Below, piece after piece: positions 13,821 to 27,478 of a DNA stretch of 64,000 bases. Source of the DNA: Climacteris rufus. Lineage: Eukaryota; Chordata; Aves; Passeriformes; Climacteridae. The position numbers and the translations under genes are program-made. The notes beneath the pieces are model-generated. The model was not told where the DNA came from and searched no databases. It saw only the letters and a program-made list of their open reading frames with translations. Every line of letters begins with the position of its first letter. Positions within the stretch are counted from its first letter, which is position 1. The DNA lies in contig VZRZ01004912.1 of assembly GCA_013398175.1 (NCBI GenBank), positions 68,463-132,462 on the forward strand, written 5' to 3'.

Positions 13821-13905
13821 AATTAATTAAAAATTTAATTTTAATTAATTAAAATCTTAATTTTAATTAAGATTAATAAAATCTTAATTTTAATTAATTA
13901 AAATC
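13821..13905. repeat. AT-rich palindromic tract
   Basis: The tract consists almost only of A and T. The perfect 18-nt palindrome ATTTTAATTAATTAAAAT occurs twice, at 13838-13855 and 13887-13904, 49 nt apart. A partial inverted unit (CTTAATTTTAATTAAG) lies between them. Confidence 0.9.
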
Positions 13906-14469
13906 AAGCAGAGCAAAAGACACTCTTTACAAGGAGATGCTCAGATGACTGCTAATAATCCATATTTACTGGTTCCATATATTTTACATTAACCTAATTA
14001 GACAGGACATAGTTTCAAAGAGGTTTAGAATTACCTTAATTTTAAATCAGGCATTGATTCTCTTTTGCCACACCTGAAGTATTCTTATTACCAAAGGGAT
14101 TAGCATTACACCTTTAATAAGCATCGAGGTTTGGGGTGGTTTAGTTATTCATAGAAATGTGAGATGAATGCAAAAATTAGTACCCAAAATCTCCACACAG
14201 CATGAAATCACAAAGGTTGGTAGTAGCATGCAGGCACACAATCACTTTGGGTATAGAATTTCATTTAAAAACCAAAGGCCATTAGAAATGAAAGATTTTC
14301 AAATAGATCGTATACAAAAAAATAACCAAATAGTCAACACAAGTATAACTTTGGAACCCCTGGATTTGCTATCAAACCTTTCACAAAACACCTACAATTA
14401 TTGTAATGCTGAAAATCTAAGTCAATAATTTTCTGTGCCAGGGGAAAAAAAAATAAAAAAAAAAGAAAC

Positions 14470-17400
14470 AACCCTCCCAAAAGATGATAACTGACTTGCC
14501 AAAGCATCTGGGTTGAAGTACTACAGTGTCTATAGTCTCTGCATGTCATAGAAGATATGCAAAAGCTACATAACCTCCGAATAAATCATGTCTTAGAAGG
14601 CATAATTTTGAAGTAAATAGTTGTTTATGGAAATCAGTGAATTAGTAATGAAAGATTAACCTAGGCAACTATCCCAAGAATAAGAGGAAATTTATTTTAC
14701 AGTTAAAACACAGAGCATGCCCTCCCTCTCCCTTGCATCACACAGATGCTTAAAATATTTTCTAGTGTTTTATTTTGGTGAAGAAGAATCTGAAGAAAAA
14801 ACAGGCTGGCATCATTGCATTTAAATATAGAAGAATTCTTTCAATGTTCTCAGAAAAACTGCACTTTTTTTTCCTTAGCATAGTACACTCTATACCTTGC
14901 TGGCTTTGACTTTAACATAAATCTGAATCTTCATAGACAAGATCAGATTTAATGCCTTACATTATTTCACCACCTATAAATGCAACTTTAAGAAGTTCAA
15001 ATAATTCATCTTGGTAAGACAAAAGCTTTTTACATCAAAGCATCCAAGGCAATAACACAAATTTGCTATGATATCTCTCACATTCTGATGACTAAAGGTC
15101 ATGCTTTAACATTTTATCTGTTTCAATATAACCATAATCAGAAAAGGGGGACTTTATTTCAGAGTAACTGTTTATTGCAGTAGCCATTATACAATGAATC
15201 TCAGCAGTATTGCTTTACTAGATCTGTATTGAATGTATAATCTCATACTGTTTCTTATGGAAGGAACAGCAGCTTTTCTGGCTTTACTGACAATTTCAAA
15301 CTACTCATTGGGGAGTAAAAATTTGCTTTTGCACATTCAGTTTTGCTTTAATTGCAGAGAAGAGTGGACATTGCTATAACAACTTCACACTAAGCACAAT
15401 ACTTATTTTTATTTCTACCTTTATGTATTTAAGTGCAACGAACAATTACTGCACATTGACTGCAGAACATTATTCTGACCCATGTGAGTTGTCAGCAGAG
15501 AGGTCTGGAGAGGTTCACAACACAGGAACCTCAAGAATTCAAGCTATTTAAAAACATTTTGCTTATCTCTTTATAAGCTTGGACATGGTTTGGTGTGAGG
15601 AAAAAATTATACAGCAGAACCACCACTCCTTTGGTTAAGTTTTCAGAACTGTTTTGATACATTAATGGAAAAGAGAGACTGAGCGTCTTCAGAGTACAAT
15701 AAATAGGAAATAAATGTAAAGGGAAATGAAGAGTAAAGGTTTCACCAACTTCAGCATAATTGTCCTGCTCATTTCCTGAGAGCAACACAGAATTGAAAAA
15801 ACATAGAAATGTTGAAAAACATTGAAAAATTTTTTAATCGCTTCCAAAATTTTATAGAGAGAAATGCACTTGAATAACTAAGAATCTTCTTTTGAAATGG
15901 GTCTGTTTAAAACAAATTCATGACAAACAAGGATTACATTCAGTAGAAAACAGAAACCTCCGTTTTTCCAGATGTCCCTATTATTTGCTAATGTTGTGAT
16001 CTGTAGTCCTTACTTATTTGTAATCTATTTGCACTGGAATATTAATGACTGTCAATGACAAAGGCAATGAACTTAACCTAACTTAAACCTTTATTCTCTG
16101 TACAATCAATAAATGTGTGTGCAAATTTGCATGTCCCACAAATGCTGTACACCCAGAAGAGGTAAATAAACTTGAAGAGACAGTCTAAAAACTGTAGGAA
16201 TGAAAACAAGCAAACTCATGTAATTATTTGCTGGGGTTTATTCTAAACTTTCAACACTCGCCTCAAAAACTGGTCTTTTTCCAAAAGCAGAAAGCCCTCT
16301 CCTCAAACACCCACAGGATAGGCATCAATCATTCCCTGTCAGAGAAAGATTTTCTTTATGTGAATTGTTCAGCCCTTACCTAACTTTTATTATGAGTTTG
16401 AGACAAAGAGTCTGACAACATTTCTCACCCTACAACAACAAAAGATGGACACGAAGTGCATGACATTTTTATACATAAAACTTTTTAATCTCGTTTTTTA
16501 AGATGCATCTGTCCACTTAAACATTTCTCTATTTCTGGAACCGGAACTATCAAACTCAAACTAAAGTCAGAAACCAGCCTCTGAGGAATGTGATGCAAGA
16601 AATCATTCAGCTATTGTTCTGAACTTAAAATGTGCTCTGACACATGTGATACACATACAATGCAACAGATTTTTATCAACACTAATTTGACATCATCCAA
16701 AATCACTTAAACACATAACACAGAATTGTAACTGGATTTTTCAGCCATTCAAACTGACAGCAGTGGCACCTCTTAAGCTACTCAACCTCTCATTTTTTTT
16801 CCCCAAGATTTCTCATGAAATAAAGACAGACTCATTTTATCTCTACAGTGATTGGGACTTTATAAAAAAACTAGCCAATGGCTTAGGATGCTATTATATC
16901 TACTTCATTTGTAAAGGAAAAATCATAGCTGTAGACAGATCAATAGCTACAATCTCCTCTATACTTACCATTATTGTTCTTGTTGTATGGCCAGATGATT
17001 CTGGAAAATAAAAGGACCACAGTGTATTAGAGTGTTGTCTTTATCCATAAAAGCCCTATTTGCTGATGCTCACCCTGAAGGCTAAGATGCTGCTGTTCAG
17101 CTACAACAATGAACATGTCAAAAATGCAGAGACTGGAAAGATTTCTCATGAAATGAGCATGAGAATCATCACTGGTCCCAAAAATAAGGCATGCTATAAT
17201 ATGCTGTTAACTACACTCGTTCTCTTTGCTTAATTATCGTCTACTGCAAGGAAATATAAAAATGGAACCAATTCATAATTCATATTTGAAAAAGTGAAGT
17301 TTTTTTTCATTTTGCTGTTAACATATGGCATCATTTAACATGAAGGATTAACTCTGCAGAAAAAAATACATATAGTAACAACATAATTCCATTACTGTTC

Positions 17401-20400
17401 CCATTTGAAAAAGGTTTTATAAAATTAGACAACCCTTTTACTGAGAATTTTGAATTGGATGCTCAGTTTGAGATTGACAAAGTGTATTGAGAAATGGAAC
17501 ATGCAGAAATGTCAACTATTCTCTCCTATATGATGAATCAGGAGTCAGTCAACTGAAGTCCTAGTTATATTTATATGAATTGCTATAAAACAGCAATCAC
17601 TGCTAGGCCAATAGTTAATTAATAGATTTCACCATGCTGTTTAACTCAGATTACTTTTGATTTTTTCTTTCCCCAAGAACAGAAATCTCTTGCTCTCTGT
17701 CTTTAAATTGTTTCAGTTTACATATTAGAGAGACTGTTATTTTTCAAAGCAGTGCAACTTCAGTAACTAAGCATCCTCATAAACAGTTAAAAAAACTGCA
17801 AGAAAATTCGCTGCTGATATATAAGATGCAAGATGATACTACCAGCAGCCTCACAGACTTGCTCAAAAATTTTTGTAAGGCACCTTACTGGCTGTAGCAG
17901 ACAGACTGTTTAAGGAAGAGACATTTATCAACACCACATGCAGTTCTGCATAAAAGGTACACAATTCTGCATGGATTGGATCAGCAGAGTCTCAGTTCTG
18001 CAAGTGAGATAAATGCAAAATAATTACAATTTTTTTTAATCTTGCCTTGTTTCCAAATTGCGACGCTTACAAAGTTTCCAACTGGCATCACTTAGATCAA
18101 GAATTCTCCAGGGATTTTATTGTTGTTTAAAAAAGTATTAAAGAGATTAAAAGGATGTGAGAAAGAACAGCTGCAAATCTTTTTCTGGGAAAAAAAAAGG
18201 TAATTGCACTATCAAACTGGCATTTCTCTTTCATTTTGAGGAGTCACATTAACCAGTCTGAACCATAGTTCAGAACCACTAACCATAGTTCAATCACTGC
18301 TAGAAAAAAAAGGAAGCCATTTTAAACATCTAAAACTATTTATAAACTCCAACATTCAACAGACATTCCTGTAGCTATCTTATATTTACGCTTCTACAAG
18401 TCTTTATCCATAATGAACTTTGAATACAAAAACATATATATCACTAAATTCATGTTGATAGAGGTAGGTAGAGGTAGGTAATGTCAACACCTACCTAAAG
18501 CCAGCAATATTTCAGTTGTGAGCTCCTCTAGCAGCCCGCTTTTCTTCTCTTTTTTCACACAAAAGTTATCATATATAAAAATACATTTAGGCCACCAGTC
18601 CTCCAGGCAATTTTTAAATTGGTAGTATAAAAACTAAATATTGTGAGTCTACTGCTTCCTGATACTTGAACATATTTGGCACTCTTATAAAGTAAGACAA
18701 GGTCACAGTAGGGTGAAGAACTCTATAATCTCTTAATTTCTTATCTTCACGTTAATTTTTGTCATTACAACATTTTTCTTTTTCTTTTTTTTTTTTTTGA
18801 CATCCCAGTAAAATAACATTTCAGGACCTGAATGTTCCTGAGAAAATTCAGAGATTGCATTAATGAAGGTATAACCTCCTGAATAATTGAGGCAAAGACT
18901 CATGCCATTTATAAGCCTAAATACCCAGGAAAAAAAAAAAACAACCAACCAACTAACCAACCAACATATCTCCAAAAGCACAACCGCATTTCCCGAGGAA
19001 TCTTGACCTTAGGCAGAATTTCAGGTTAAACAAAAAGAATGGGGTTTTTTGTCTCTTGAAAAGTAGAAGAGATACATTACACAGCTATTCCAGCTACTCC
19101 CAAAATGATTAAAGTGAACAAATAAAAATCCATACTTTTTATGCTGAGATACTTGAAACCTTCCCTCTTACTCAGAGGTGCTATGCTTTTGGCATAGCTT
19201 TATATGCCAAATCTATAAAAACTATGCTTAGCCATGATTATCCCAAAATACTCAGACACCCTCTCAGCTTCACAGACAACTGAGTGAGAGTATCTCTCTC
19301 AAATGAAGTGAGGAACTACTGAATTTTCCTGGAAATTGTTAAACACCGTATTTTTGAAAAAAACCTGACAGACACAATTAATGTAATGCCAGCAGCAGTT
19401 AACTCAGAATATTACCATATTGATAACCCAATAATAAAACTCAGTAAAAAAGTGGAGAAATATCTGTTATATTTGTAAATATCCCTGTTGTATCATACAA
19501 TAAAATAATTCTCTGGTTTTTGCATGTATTTTTCTTGATGTAGATACTGAAATATCATCTAAGTTGCTAAACATCAAAGACCTGAGTATATCCATTAATG
19601 AAAAGGTAGGAAAATAACTATTTAATAAGCAGACATAGTCAAAAGCTTCCAGGATATCACAGAGACTACTAATTAAGGTGCCATTGTTACACAATTTAAA
19701 CTCGTATACACTTTGATACACAAACATTCAGACTTTAGAATCCAGGAGAATGATTTCTTCCAGAAAATAATTACACTCTGACTTGGCAGGGTTCTGAAAA
19801 ACATTTATGCATGGACACACATCAGCCAATTTTGTGGAAAACTTTTAATTAAGGCAACTAAGGAAGAAAGCCCTTGCTTAAAAAGGCAGTCATGCAGCAT
19901 CCGAAACCTTTCAGCATCTGAAACCTTTTGGAAAGGTCTGCACACCAATGCAAATTCTGGTGCAGCTTAAGGGCATCAGAGCTTATTCAGAAACCACAGA
20001 CATCTTGGTGTTCAACAGAACAGAAAACAAAACTTTGGATTTTGAGTTTCACCTGCCAAGTTCTAGAATGCCTTACGCAATTTAAATAATTGGGCCGAAT
20101 TTCAGTGAAACTGGCACCAGTGGACACTTGGTTTATAAATGAGTTCTTAGAGCAAACGATTTTGTACAAGACAATGATGTGTACTTGCACCACTTCAGTA
20201 GAAAGAGAACTTCAGGACAGACTGATACTCCTCTTGTGGCCAATGAAGTGCCAGTGAAGTGGATTGCTCCACTTTAAACACCATCAGACATCATCATCAC
20301 TAAGAAGGGTTTTTAGTGCTGTGATGAGAGCAAATTACAGTAAATGCAACTTCAGTGCTTACAAGATGTTTATAAGTTTATTATTGTGGAGAAACTGCTG

Positions 20401-23400
20401 CACCAACAGCAGAAACTGCATAAGATGCTCCTATACTGTTTCTGCAACATATTTATTGGAACTCAAATAGAAATGAGCAAGTTGAGGAAATTTTCTCATA
20501 TTAGAATGTGCTTTACTGAACAATCAAGTGTTTCCCCCTGTTTTCAGGCATTAGGAGACCATAAAATTTCCCACTGAAAAACCATTTAAGACTAAATCAG
20601 AAAAAGTGCACTCCTACTATATGGTGTCAGATACATAATGATTTCAAGTTTACATATTATTTCCCAGCAACATGTTATTCTTCATTCCCTTAAAATTTCT
20701 TCAAGTTAGGACAGAACCCACATCAGAACACTTTTCCCAGCTGTTCATGTGTTATTTGTACATGATATTCTTTATTTCTGCTGATAGAAAAATTAGTTCA
20801 CTGGTATTTCTGTCTTTTATATAATGGAGTCATCAATAATGCTAATGGGTGAAACATGTCCTACTTCTAAAATTTCCATTAAAATATCCTTGAAGATAAT
20901 GTGATTTTGACATGTGGAAAATAAAGGCAGACTGGCAATAGCAGAGCTGTTCAATCCTATTGACATCTCAGCTTAAGACTTTAAAGGTTCATTTCACCCA
21001 GGATGGACAACCTTATGAAATATACTGAGGAAGAAAGACTGCTTCATTTTTTCTTCTCCAGTTATGAATGTTTCAAGTAATCAAATATAATTTTATTTCC
21101 TCCCAGTCTGTATCAATAGAACAAGTAGCACTGTTACTTCAAAAATATTATTAAAAATAAGTAAATACTTATATACATCTTACAATCATAGTAAGGATGA
21201 TTTTTAGGAAGACCCTTATTCTGCCAAGACAGAAATTTTAAACACTGGAGAAAAAATATACAGCTGAAAAAAAAGAAAAATTCTACAAAATTGTCACAAA
21301 GTGATTTCTCCAGACACAGGATCTTTCCAGTTCTACTACCTAAGCACTTTGTGAAGGTGCCTTCCCTATTGCATTATGTACTAAAATTGTTAAGAACTGT
21401 TGCTCTGCAATCACAGCTTACAAAAAGTAATCAACCTACTTGACAGTAATCATACACAGAAGCACTTTGAGTATGAACTCCAGATCTTGAATCCAGAACA
21501 CATAATTCAGGAAGTAATATGCTGCTAATCCTGTTACCCAACAGACAGGATTATCTTTCTGCAACTGTAATTCCGTAAAATAATACTAGGGGAAAGTAGT
21601 GATTCCAGGAATTAAGTACTGGCTATCTGCATTGTGCTTTAAATGCTGACTTAATTACAGTGTTATTGTTGTTTGCTGTTTAAAGAGCTGATTTATTCTG
21701 CCAGTTAGGGAAGCCAGTGCTGCAGCAGTTTGACGTCTACATGTTACCTGCATGTTAAAATAAAAGGCTGATTCAAGAGCAGAAATGGTGCACTTTACCA
21801 TGAAGTGCCCTTTCCTCCACCTGCAATCCCCCATGCCTTGCTGTTTTTCTAATCCCTGCTGTCATCAGTGTTATCAGAAACACGTGCTGCACTGGTGAGT
21901 TCAGGGATACAACACTCCAATCTTTTCATAAGCATTCATTTCCTTGATACAACAAAAAGGAGGTGATCTATAGCACACTCAAAACAGTGCATTAAAGCAT
22001 GAACGCAAATCTGGTTTTGTGCTTTTTTTGTGAATCAGCTGTAGGGAAAGAAGCCTTATGAAACCCAATATACATTTTTGAAAGAAAGGAAATAAATGCA
22101 AAAGGAATTAATAATAGTTCCTTATTCAATTCCTAATGCACTTGCACCCTGGGAAATAGTTCACATTTCTCAAGATACAGTAAACCTGAGCATTTCAGTT
22201 GAATGGAAATTGTATTTTGACTCTGTCAAAATAAAAGCAGTCTCTGTCTATATTTTAAAAAAATCCCACAACATGCTTAGAAACAGTTCTTTCTCAGAGG
22301 AAATCCAAGGAAACATGGGTTTGCAGAAATGATTTGGCTCCTCCCAAGCACTCCTGTGACCAAATTACACTGCTTACTTTTTCCCACTGAAAAATACTCT
22401 GCAGTTTAAGCAGTCTTCAGACACAGAATGGAAGCCTGTCCTTTTGTTTGTAATCAAAGGAGCTCAAATACTTGGGACATAATTGTAATGTAAATTCAAT
22501 ATACACATTTATCATTGTAAGACAATAAATAATTTTCCCAATTTTAAGAAATTCTAGGGGGAGAAGACATTTCTTCTCAATTTTTGGACAAAAATATTTT
22601 CCTCCTATTTGATTATTTTTCATATTAAGTCACAATATCATTTGCATCACTGGGGTTTGAGGAATGAAGAACAAAGTGGGGATTCATGAACTCATTGTTT
22701 TATAATACAAAAACTTAAATATGGAAAGAAAATTTACTTGAGATGTGCCAACATGAAGTGCAGTAGCTTAGTTCTACAAATGATTGACAATGTCAGCAGT
22801 AATATCCTGGGGTAATTAAGGCCTGCATCATTTTCCAGGCACATTATTTGGGCTCTGGAAGTTCATCATTTTCATAGCATTTGTACCTCTGCAAAAATAA
22901 GTGAATTTACAGACCACAGAAATGCAAGTTTTAGAACATTTCAGTTTTCTAATAAATATTTAAAATTATTTCTTCCAATTGTACAGTGAAAATAGAAATT
23001 GACTACTCTAGAACAAGTTGCAAAAATTAAAGGTAAAAAGGTTGTTAGGTCAATCTCTTGAGGGTCAGAGATGGTTTTAATGACTTTGTGTAGAAAGGCA
23101 GGAAAAGCTCTTCAATATTTCATATAATGATATAAGCATAAAAGTAATATATTTGGGAAAGTAGCTAGGAGTCATAAACACCTTTCCATAGTCTTTTGCT
23201 TCCCCAGTGAGTGAGAGTAACACAACATCAATTTTTCCTGAGAGATCTATTTTTCATGCTCACATTTTCATCAATACCAGTGCACACATTTGACTGAGAT
23301 CTGCAGCTAAATAGTTCAAAAAGTTTTCTGGCTATACCAAAGGCCAAAGCAAGAATGCCCATGTCCTTAGCAAACTTCAGAGGGAAAACTGAATGTGGAA

Positions 23401-26400
23401 CAAGATATAGCTTTTGTTTCTCACTTTTGGGAACAGTGAGTATATACAACTCAACATGAATCACATTTTGTGTTTGAAAATTGAAGAAATGGCAAAAGTT
23501 AATTCAAACAGTAGCTTGTTTATCACAGCTCATTTCTTCTCTTTTGGTTAGAATCACTGGTATGTCAAATGGGATTGATAACAATTTTGATAGGTTTATA
23601 GTTTGTTAATGTGTAAAAGAAAATTTAAGACTTTCTTTTTTCAAGTGACAAAGTGACAGATACTTTTTGATATGGAATCCATGCTGCTAGCCTGCCACCA
23701 CAGAGAACCTCTTCATCTCTAACACAGTATTGTGATAAAAACCATCAGACACCTTTGAGAAAAAACTCACGCACTGCTGAAAGATTCCATCCTACAGTGA
23801 AAACTCCATCCCTTTAATGTACTTTCACACAGGGTTATGTGAACTTAATTATAATGAAACATGCATTATAATTGTTTTCTTTGTTTCAAGATAATTTAGG
23901 ACAGAAAAGGCTTCAGTCTCCCTGCTTGTCAGTCAGGCTGTTAATATTCTCATCTGTTTGTCAAAGGGAAGTCATACATTCCCTGTAGAAAAAGAGGATT
24001 GAAAAATAAGCCTTTCTTCCTTGCTAATCTCCTCAATAGCCAATAGTATCAGTCATAAGCACAGAGAGAAGGATTGACCAAAAACAGCACCTAAGAGAAA
24101 AGGTACACTTTTTTAAGGTCTTCCTCGTTTTGCCAATTTCTCATGTCACCTTCTCATCTTGCCAGGCCAGATATGTGTGCGTTCCTAGGAAAACAGATCC
24201 CAAAATTGTTGCCTCATTCCTAGATACTTCATGTATCTACTACATACTTCAGTATATTCAGGAACAGAAGTTTGACTGTTGAAAGAATCCTCTTGAAGGC
24301 ACCAGAATATATGAGTCTGAATTAGAATACTACAGGTATGGGCAGGGAAGAGAGGGGGAGGATCAGGGCTGTTGATTTGAGTCTCTTCAGCTATGAAAAA
24401 TTGGTTCCTTTATTTCTGTCCACAAGTCATGAAAAGGGTATCCACAGGCACAGGCAGATTTCTGTACCTCAGTAGTGACATTGATGTCTTGGACATCCTG
24501 TGGATATCCTGGCTGTGATGCATGAAAGGTACGGAAATGCATGCCAGATGACAGAGATTATTCTTGTGCAAAATGCCTCTACTAGATGTTTCCAAATACT
24601 ATAAGCAAAATTATCATTACTCACCCTGCCAAAACAATAGGCTGACGTGAAACTTGACTATTTGGATGCACTGTTGCTCACGGTTAAGCAGCTTGTGGGA
24701 AAAAGTAATTGCTTGGAATAATTTCAGACACTGTAATTTAAAGATCAGATTCAAAATATCTAAAGCACTTTACAGTCACACCTAAATCTTCCCATCATCA
24801 ACTCCAGTCACAAAATTGGATACATGTAACCTTCTGCAACATCGTGATTTTCTGAGGATGGAATTTTCCCACTTGAAAGAGGCTATCTTCACTTCAGAGA
24901 ACCACTTAAATACCTTATGCTGACTTTAATTTCAGCAGCAATTGAAATGCTGCACCTCAAAGTAGTTAAAAGCACCAGCATGTATATTACAGAAGACTTC
25001 CCAAAGTGTTCTGACTTTTTTTTCCAGAACAGCAAAAAACCCCACTTTCTGGCATTTTTAATTACATCCTCCAGAATGCAAGATTTGCTGTTGTTTGAAA
25101 ATAAATGAAAGACACTTTTCTAAGACCATCCAGCCAAAGTCTTTCTCCTACAATAAGGGACACAAAAAACCTACAAGATCCTCTGTCTATCTAGCTACAA
25201 TACACAGTGCTTATGCAGTGCAATGTCACTCATGTCGATGCTTTACACCCATGACTGACACTAAATAACAAGACATCAGGGCACAACATCCCAATTTATG
25301 AAGAGATAAATGAGCTCCCTCATTATTCTTGACAATGATCAAACAAAAGCAGTCAAAAATGCCAGACTCCCTCACCCCTATCAATTGCATCAGATCCTTT
25401 CTGGAGGTGCATCCATGGACAACTGAAAGGGAATCTGGTGCTGCACTGGCTTAAAGCAAAACTCGAGCCAACATAAGGCTTGTACAAAAAATGCTAATCA
25501 TAATCTTGTTTATTATTCTTAAAAGCATTTAGCTAAATATTAATGATGTTTCTCATAATCTTCCCCCACTTCTCCACAGAGACAGAAAAAGGTGCCATTT
25601 CCATAATGTACTGCTATATTCAAAGCAAATAATTATTAATTTGCTTAAAAACAAATTCTGTCAAAATAAGGCATTCATCTAGGCAGTAAGATTGACTTAT
25701 ATTATGCTAATCTAAATATATATTTGCACAAGCCTAAGCCACATTTACTTGAATCCTGTGAAATATTGTACATCTTAAGTAAACATATTTATACAGCTTT
25801 CTTACAACAAATTTCTAATACTGTTGGGAAAAAAGTAAACTTGAAAATGAAGACATTTCTATGTCAATAGCATTAAGATTATGAAAATAGCAAGAAATGA
25901 GATTTAATAGAAGTCCCCTGTGCTCCTTTTTGTTTGCTTGTTTCATCAAAGCATGCACTCTAGGCCAGAATCTGTCATCGTCTCCATAGCAGGCTTTCTG
26001 GATACTGCTAATTGATACAGTGCAATAAACCCTGCAGCAATCAATGGTATTTTGGAACCAAAAAAGCTTTTTAGTCTATTTATAGTAACACAAAAACTCT
26101 GGGGTTTGGCAAAACCTTTCACTGCACAAATAGCACACTGTGGTCAGGGAAATGACACAGAAACCACCATTTCCCCAGCTGATCTAGTGTTTTCTGTGTA
26201 CTGAAGAGAAGGTGGATAGACTACAATTAAAAAAATTATTCATTTTTACAGCAAAAGTAAGAGAGGATTCATGCTATTGAGTATCATCACTACTTCTTTG
26301 TTACTTTTTCATTGCATTTATTTATACTTTGTTACATTTTAATTAATGAGAGGGGCAAGAATAAGAACCAAAATAGCCATTTTAAAATACTAAAATAGTA

Positions 26401-26759
26401 ATTATTGCACTAATAAAATACAGATTTCAGTTATTTATGATATATACTTTCCAGTAAGTTGTTTTCATGGAAAACAGATTAGCAGAAATATCTCCTAAAG
26501 CAATGACTTGCAGTTCTCCATGCTAATTTTTCAAATTAGATGTTATTTTGTTCAAATTGCCTTAACACAGTCAGTTAGCTGACTGTCTGATACAAATTAA
26601 TCAGTGTAGCTAATGACTGGTTTTATACACTCTTTGAAGAGAACATCCATACTAAGTTGAAGAAAAATTTTACAGACTTCCAAGCATGCCTCCTCACAGG
26701 GACATAAGGAGGGTCATAAACATAGTAATGTTTGCCTTGAACTAATTGCTACAGCTTTC
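14470..26759. other. 3' flank, no gene recognised
   Basis: This is about 12 kb of AT-rich DNA. The features I see are an A/T run at 18779-18797, a CCAA-type simple repeat at 18942-18964, two copies of 'aaccatagttca' 20 nt apart at 18261-18292, and an 8-bp-arm hairpin at 26567-26586. Reading frames are all short and resemble no family I know. The genes next to MTA3 in mammals (OXER1, HAAO) were looked for by eye and not found. Confidence 0.6.
18942..18964. repeat. CCAA-type simple repeat
   Basis: This is a run of imperfect CCAA units beside an A12 run on the plus strand. Confidence 0.8.
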
Positions 26760-27075
26760 CCTGCAGGAGAAACGTGCAGGTTGTAGCAAGAGAGGGGTTA
26801 GTCTCTTCTCACAGGTAACAAGCGATAGCACAAGACGAAATGGCCCCAAGTTCTGCCAGGGAAGGTTTAGGTTGGATATCAGGGAAAATTATTTCACTGA
26901 AAGGGTTGTCAAGCACTGCAACAGGCTGCCCAGGGAAGTGGTTAAGTCACCATCCCTGGAGGTGTTTAAAAGATGTGGCACGTAGGGTTTAGTGGTGGAC
27001 TTGGCAGTGCTGGGCTAATGGCTGGGCTTGATGATTTTCGAGGTGTTTTCCAGTGGAAAGGATTCTACAATCATC
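26760..27075 (+). mobile_element. CR1 LINE, 5'-truncated 3' end
   Basis: This is the best preserved transposon in the window. The plus strand reads 'ggttgtagcaagagaggggt', 'cttctcacaggtaacaagcg' and then protein-like GRFRLDIRENYF, TERVVKHCNRLPREVVKSPS and LEVFK, which is the end of CR1 ORF2. It then has 'gggcttgatgattttcgaggt' and finishes with 'gattctacaatcat', close to the ATTCTATG-type repeats at CR1 ends. It is truncated at the 5' side, as is usual for CR1, with one frame break after LEVFK. It lies just beyond the likely MTA3 3' end, in the opposite orientation. Confidence 0.92.
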
Positions 27076-27270
27076 TTTATGTCCAGGGGAAAGTAATTAA
27101 CCACTCAAAGCTCACATGGAGGGTCCAGTCTAATGGCCAGCACTGGTGGAGAGGGGAGGCCTTTGTTCACATTCTCATGCAGCAACTGCTAGACCATCCC
27201 TGCAGAATTTCACCCTCAAAGATTGCAGTGAAAATTCAGCATTTATGGCTCTGCCTACTGTCATCATAAT

Positions 27271-27276
27271 TTTATT
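27271..27276 (-). other. Candidate polyadenylation signal AATAAA
   Basis: This canonical hexamer on the minus strand lies about 155 nt past the candidate stop codon and just before the CR1 copy. Such hexamers are common by chance in AT-rich DNA, so this is weak evidence alone. Confidence 0.3.
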
Positions 27277-27431
27277 CCAACTGCAAGTCCCATGGTTGTC
27301 ACCTAGGTCACCCAAAGAGCTGTGTTGCCATGCATGTTGTTTGTCTATGCTGTAATAGCTGCACACTGAGCAGAGGTGCAAGCAGTCCTCTGTTCTGTGT
27401 GTTCTAAATAACCACTTCTTGTCAAAGTATG

Positions 27432-27478
27432 TCATGGTTTCCATCTAGGTGTTATTAAATGTACAGCAGGTGCTTTCA
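27432..27478 (-). CDS. MTA3: Candidate MTA3 last coding exon with stop
   Basis: An acceptor ATATTGCAG at 27479-27480 is followed by bases that complete exon I's G to Val and then read KAPAVHLITPRWKP and TGA (27434-27432). I noted it because the nucleotides 'cacctgctgtac', in a frame shifted by two, would read ESTCCTF, resembling the ELTCCVSD ending of the human short isoform. The site may be the orthologous exon with a 2-nt length change that altered the frame. An AATAAA motif follows about 155 nt later. A different distal exon, or read-through of exon I, remains possible. Confidence 0.35.

Noticed and set aside
1..27000. Expected mammalian neighbours of MTA3 (OXER1, HAAO)
   Set aside because: None of the short open frames in the 3' flank resembles either protein, so either the neighbours lie further away or the order differs. 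No call is made.
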